Below, one piece after another: positions 62,182 through 64,000 of a stretch of DNA of 64,000 bases. Within the stretch, counting starts at the first letter, position 1. The number at the start of each line of letters is the position of its first letter. The notes beneath the pieces were generated by a model, which was not told the DNA's origin, ran no database searches, and was given only the letters and a program-made list of their open reading frames with translations. Position numbers and translations under genes: made by a program. Source of the DNA: Xylanimicrobium pachnodae JCM 13526 = NBRC 107786 (lineage in GTDB: Bacteria; Actinomycetota; Actinomycetes; Actinomycetales; Cellulomonadaceae); contig BCWJ01000016.1 of assembly GCA_001592145.1 (NCBI GenBank), positions 44,384-108,383 of the forward strand, written 5' to 3'.

Positions 62182-62243
62182 GGGCGCCACGGCTCCCCGC
62201 GCGGATCGGGGAAATCGTTTTCGCTCGAGGAAGAGGGAACAAA

Positions 62244-63959
62244 GTGCGAACCGCACGAACAAAGTTGTCAACTCTGGTCCTGGCTGCAGCAGTGTCAGTC
62301 GGACTCGTCGGATGCACCTCTGACGGCGCGGCCCAGCAGGTCGACCCCAAGGACGTCGTCATCCCCGCAGGAGATCTCGCCGACCAGTCGGGAACACTGA
62401 CCCCCAGCAACCCCACCGAGATCTCGGTGTACATCGAGACGGCGGAGCAGGCTCCCGCCCCCGACAACAAGCTCACCAAGCTGATCAAGGACCAGCTCGG
62501 CGTGACGCTGAAGTACGACATCGTCACTCCGGACAACACCGACCAGAAGATCGGTGTCATGCTCGCCGGCGGCGACTACCCCGACCTCATCGGCACCGGC
62601 GACCTGAAGGTGCGGCTCCTGGAGGGCGGCGCGCTCCAGCCTCTCGACGACCTGCTGGCGACCGGGGACTACCCGAACCTCTCCGAGCACGTCAAGGACG
62701 ACATCAAGAAGATGAGCTACTCGGGCAGCGAGGTGGACCCGGGTCTGTACATCTTCCCGAACTACAACCGCTTCTACGGTGAGACCACGGGCGGCTACTA
62801 CTACGGCCCCGCGTTCTGGATCCAGAAGCGCGTGCTCGCCGACGCCGGGTACCCGGACCTCAGCAACATGACGCTCGACAAGTACTTCCAGCTGATCGAG
62901 GACTTCAAGGCGAAGAACCCGGAGACCAACGGCGCCCCGACCGTCGGCTTCGAGGTGCTGGCATCCGTGGGCCGCGAGTGGGGCATGACCAACCCTCCGG
63001 CGCTGCTGGCCGGCTCCCCGAACAACGGCGGCGTGATCGTCGACGAGAACAACAAGGCGGAGATCTACGCCGACAAGGACGTCTCGAAGGACTTCTACAA
63101 GGTTCTCAACGAGAAGTATGCGGACGGTCTGATCGACCCCGAGTCCTTCACGCTGACCTACGACCAGTACCAGGCGAAGCTCGCCACCGGTGCCGTGCTC
63201 GGCATGCACGACCAGGGCTGGGACTTCGGTACCGCCACCGCGGCCCTGCAGAGCGCCGGCGAGGACGAGTACACGTACGTGCCCCTCATGCCCGTCTACG
63301 ACGGCGTGGAGCCCTGGTACCAGGACCGCCCCGTCATGAACATCCAGCAGGGCTTCGGCGTCTCCACCACCAGCAAGCAGCCGGAGAAGGCCCTGAAGTT
63401 CCTCGACATGATGCTCTCCGAGCCGTGGCAGAAGGTGCTCTCCTGGGGCATCGAGGGTGAGGACTACCAGGTCGACGAGAACGGCGTGTTCTCCCGCACG
63501 GACGAGCAGCGCACGAACGCCCGCGACACCACCTGGAAGGCCTCCAACAAGCTCATGGCCCTCATGAGCATGCTGCCCAAGCACGAGGGCCAGTTCTCCG
63601 ACGGCAACGCGTTCGGCCCGGACGACCAGCCCGGCGAGTACCTCTCGACTCTCACGGAGTACGACAAGAACTTCATGGAGAAGTACGACAAGCAGACCTG
63701 GCGTGAGTTCATGAACACGGCTCCGGACAACCCCAAGTACTACCCGGCGTGGAACATCCAGCTCGATGACGACGCCAACCAGGTCAACCAGCAGCTCACC
63801 GACGCGAACGTGCAGAACCTGCCGAAGATCATCGCCGGCAGCCCCGCCGACTTCGAGTCGAACTGGAAGGACTACACCGACACGATCGGCAAGATCGACG
63901 TCAAGGTGTATGAGGACGCCATCAACGCCGGTATCCAGGAACGTCTGGCCAACTGGTAG
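62244..63959 (+). CDS. Extracellular sugar-binding lipoprotein (LipO-like)
   Basis: 571 residues from the GTG at 62244 after GAGGAAGAGGGAACAAA; the longer frame upstream lacks a start context. Lipobox LVGC with Cys24. The mature protein is a large family 1 binding protein with segments such as NYNRFYGETTGGYYYG and FGPDDQPGEYLS, of the LipO/YtcQ type usual with oligosaccharide ABC importers. The rest of the transporter should follow beyond the window. Given the shared control region with GH39, it may bring in xylo-oligosaccharides or related plant glycans. Confidence 0.92.
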   Translation: MRTARTKLSTLVLAAAVSVGLVGCTSDGAAQQVDPKDVVIPAGDLADQSGTLTPSNPTEISVYIETAEQAPAPDNKLTKLIKDQLGVTLKYDIVTPDNTDQKIGVMLAGGDYPDLIGTGDLKVRLLEGGALQPLDDLLATGDYPNLSEHVKDDIKKMSYSGSEVDPGLYIFPNYNRFYGETTGGYYYGPAFWIQKRVLADAGYPDLSNMTLDKYFQLIEDFKAKNPETNGAPTVGFEVLASVGREWGMTNPPALLAGSPNNGGVIVDENNKAEIYADKDVSKDFYKVLNEKYADGLIDPESFTLTYDQYQAKLATGAVLGMHDQGWDFGTATAALQSAGEDEYTYVPLMPVYDGVEPWYQDRPVMNIQQGFGVSTTSKQPEKALKFLDMMLSEPWQKVLSWGIEGEDYQVDENGVFSRTDEQRTNARDTTWKASNKLMALMSMLPKHEGQFSDGNAFGPDDQPGEYLSTLTEYDKNFMEKYDKQTWREFMNTAPDNPKYYPAWNIQLDDDANQVNQQLTDANVQNLPKIIAGSPADFESNWKDYTDTIGKIDVKVYEDAINAGIQERLANW

Positions 63960-63984
63960 CAGTCCGCGAGCACGTCGTGGCGGG

Positions 63985-64000
63985 GGTGCCCCGCGGCACC
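63985..64000 (+). terminator. Hairpin after the terminal binding-protein gene
   Basis: GGTGCC (63985-63990) and GGCACC (63995-64000) with a CCGC loop, cut by the window end. It may be an intercistronic hairpin between binding protein and downstream permease genes rather than a true end. Confidence 0.4.

Larger units (their letters stand above)
61931..62243. other. 313-bp divergent control region between GH39 operon and binding protein
   Basis: No gene. It contains the palindrome at 61971-61983, a TTGCGAAA direct repeat (62121-62128 and 62141-62148, exactly 20 bp apart) and a promoter at 62152-62181. It is probably the shared regulatory region of both transcription units. Confidence 0.6.

Noticed and set aside
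1..64000. CRISPR arrays, insertion sequences, prophage or integrative elements
   Set aside because: No regularly spaced repeats, transposases, integrases or phage genes found; base composition appears uniform.
1..64000. tRNA or rRNA genes
   Set aside because: None of the intergenic gaps shows a recognisable cloverleaf or rRNA sequence by eye.

Overview
The window comes from a chromosome with very high G+C, third-codon-position G/C throughout, dense gene packing and many 4-bp stop/start overlaps (ATGA, GTGA). Gene content is LacI and TetR regulators, several sugar ABC importers, glycoside hydrolases and an NAD(P)H nitrite reductase. This points to a carbohydrate-degrading actinobacterium of the Micrococcales, probably Cellulomonadaceae or Promicromonosporaceae (Cellulosimicrobium-like). 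That placement is inference; there is no rRNA marker here. I see no tRNA, rRNA, CRISPR array, insertion sequence or prophage.

Layout. 1-2301 is a P-type cation ATPase cut by the window edge. 2375-5324 (minus) is a pantothenate operon, with a DUF2520-PanC fusion, PanD and PanB. 5391-9593 (minus) encodes two polytopic membrane proteins and a membrane-anchored NirK-like cupredoxin protein. A divergent HTH regulator with a C-terminal Cys/His cluster and a DUF2249 protein follow (9723-10826); the regulator and the DUF2249 gene share a promoter motif. 11075-16254 holds an M15 peptidase, an MFS exporter, and a TetR regulator divergent from an ABC-2 exporter. 16336-20893 (minus) is nirB-nirD plus a fused siroheme-synthesis enzyme. 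21031-24903 holds an ROK sugar kinase, an acyl-CoA synthetase and a YgjV-like membrane protein.

24923-33659 looks like a locus for sulfated N-acetylhexosamine glycans: LacI regulator, GH20 hexosaminidase, CUT1 ABC importer (two permeases and a binding lipoprotein), and a divergent sulfatase plus anaerobic sulfatase-maturating enzyme. 33715-38718 is a LacI-controlled ribose-type (CUT2) importer with clear operators. 38852-41471 (minus) holds an MFS transporter and a YeeE/YedE sulfur transporter.

41569-47204 (minus) is an ABC importer (binding lipoprotein, double-length permease, ATPase with a large insertion, DUF624 protein). Divergent from it is a three-gene signalling operon at 47471-51019: binding lipoprotein, YesM/LytS-type histidine kinase and YesN-type AraC response regulator. 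Together these suggest a solute-sensing three-component system controlling its own transporter. 51099-55733 holds a hydrolase, a NarL/NarX-type pair and a divergent FtsX/DevC-type ABC exporter. 55860-58381 (minus) is a polyol or pentose pair (zinc dehydrogenase, FGGY kinase). 58491-61930 (minus) is a GH39 glycosidase operon with two alpha/beta hydrolases. 62244-63959 is a binding lipoprotein of another sugar importer that continues beyond the window; it shares operator-like CGAAAC sequences with the GH39 operon.

Best leads are the sulfated-glycan locus, the three-component system with its unusual ABC ATPase, and the putative NO- or redox-responsive regulator with a repeated promoter motif.
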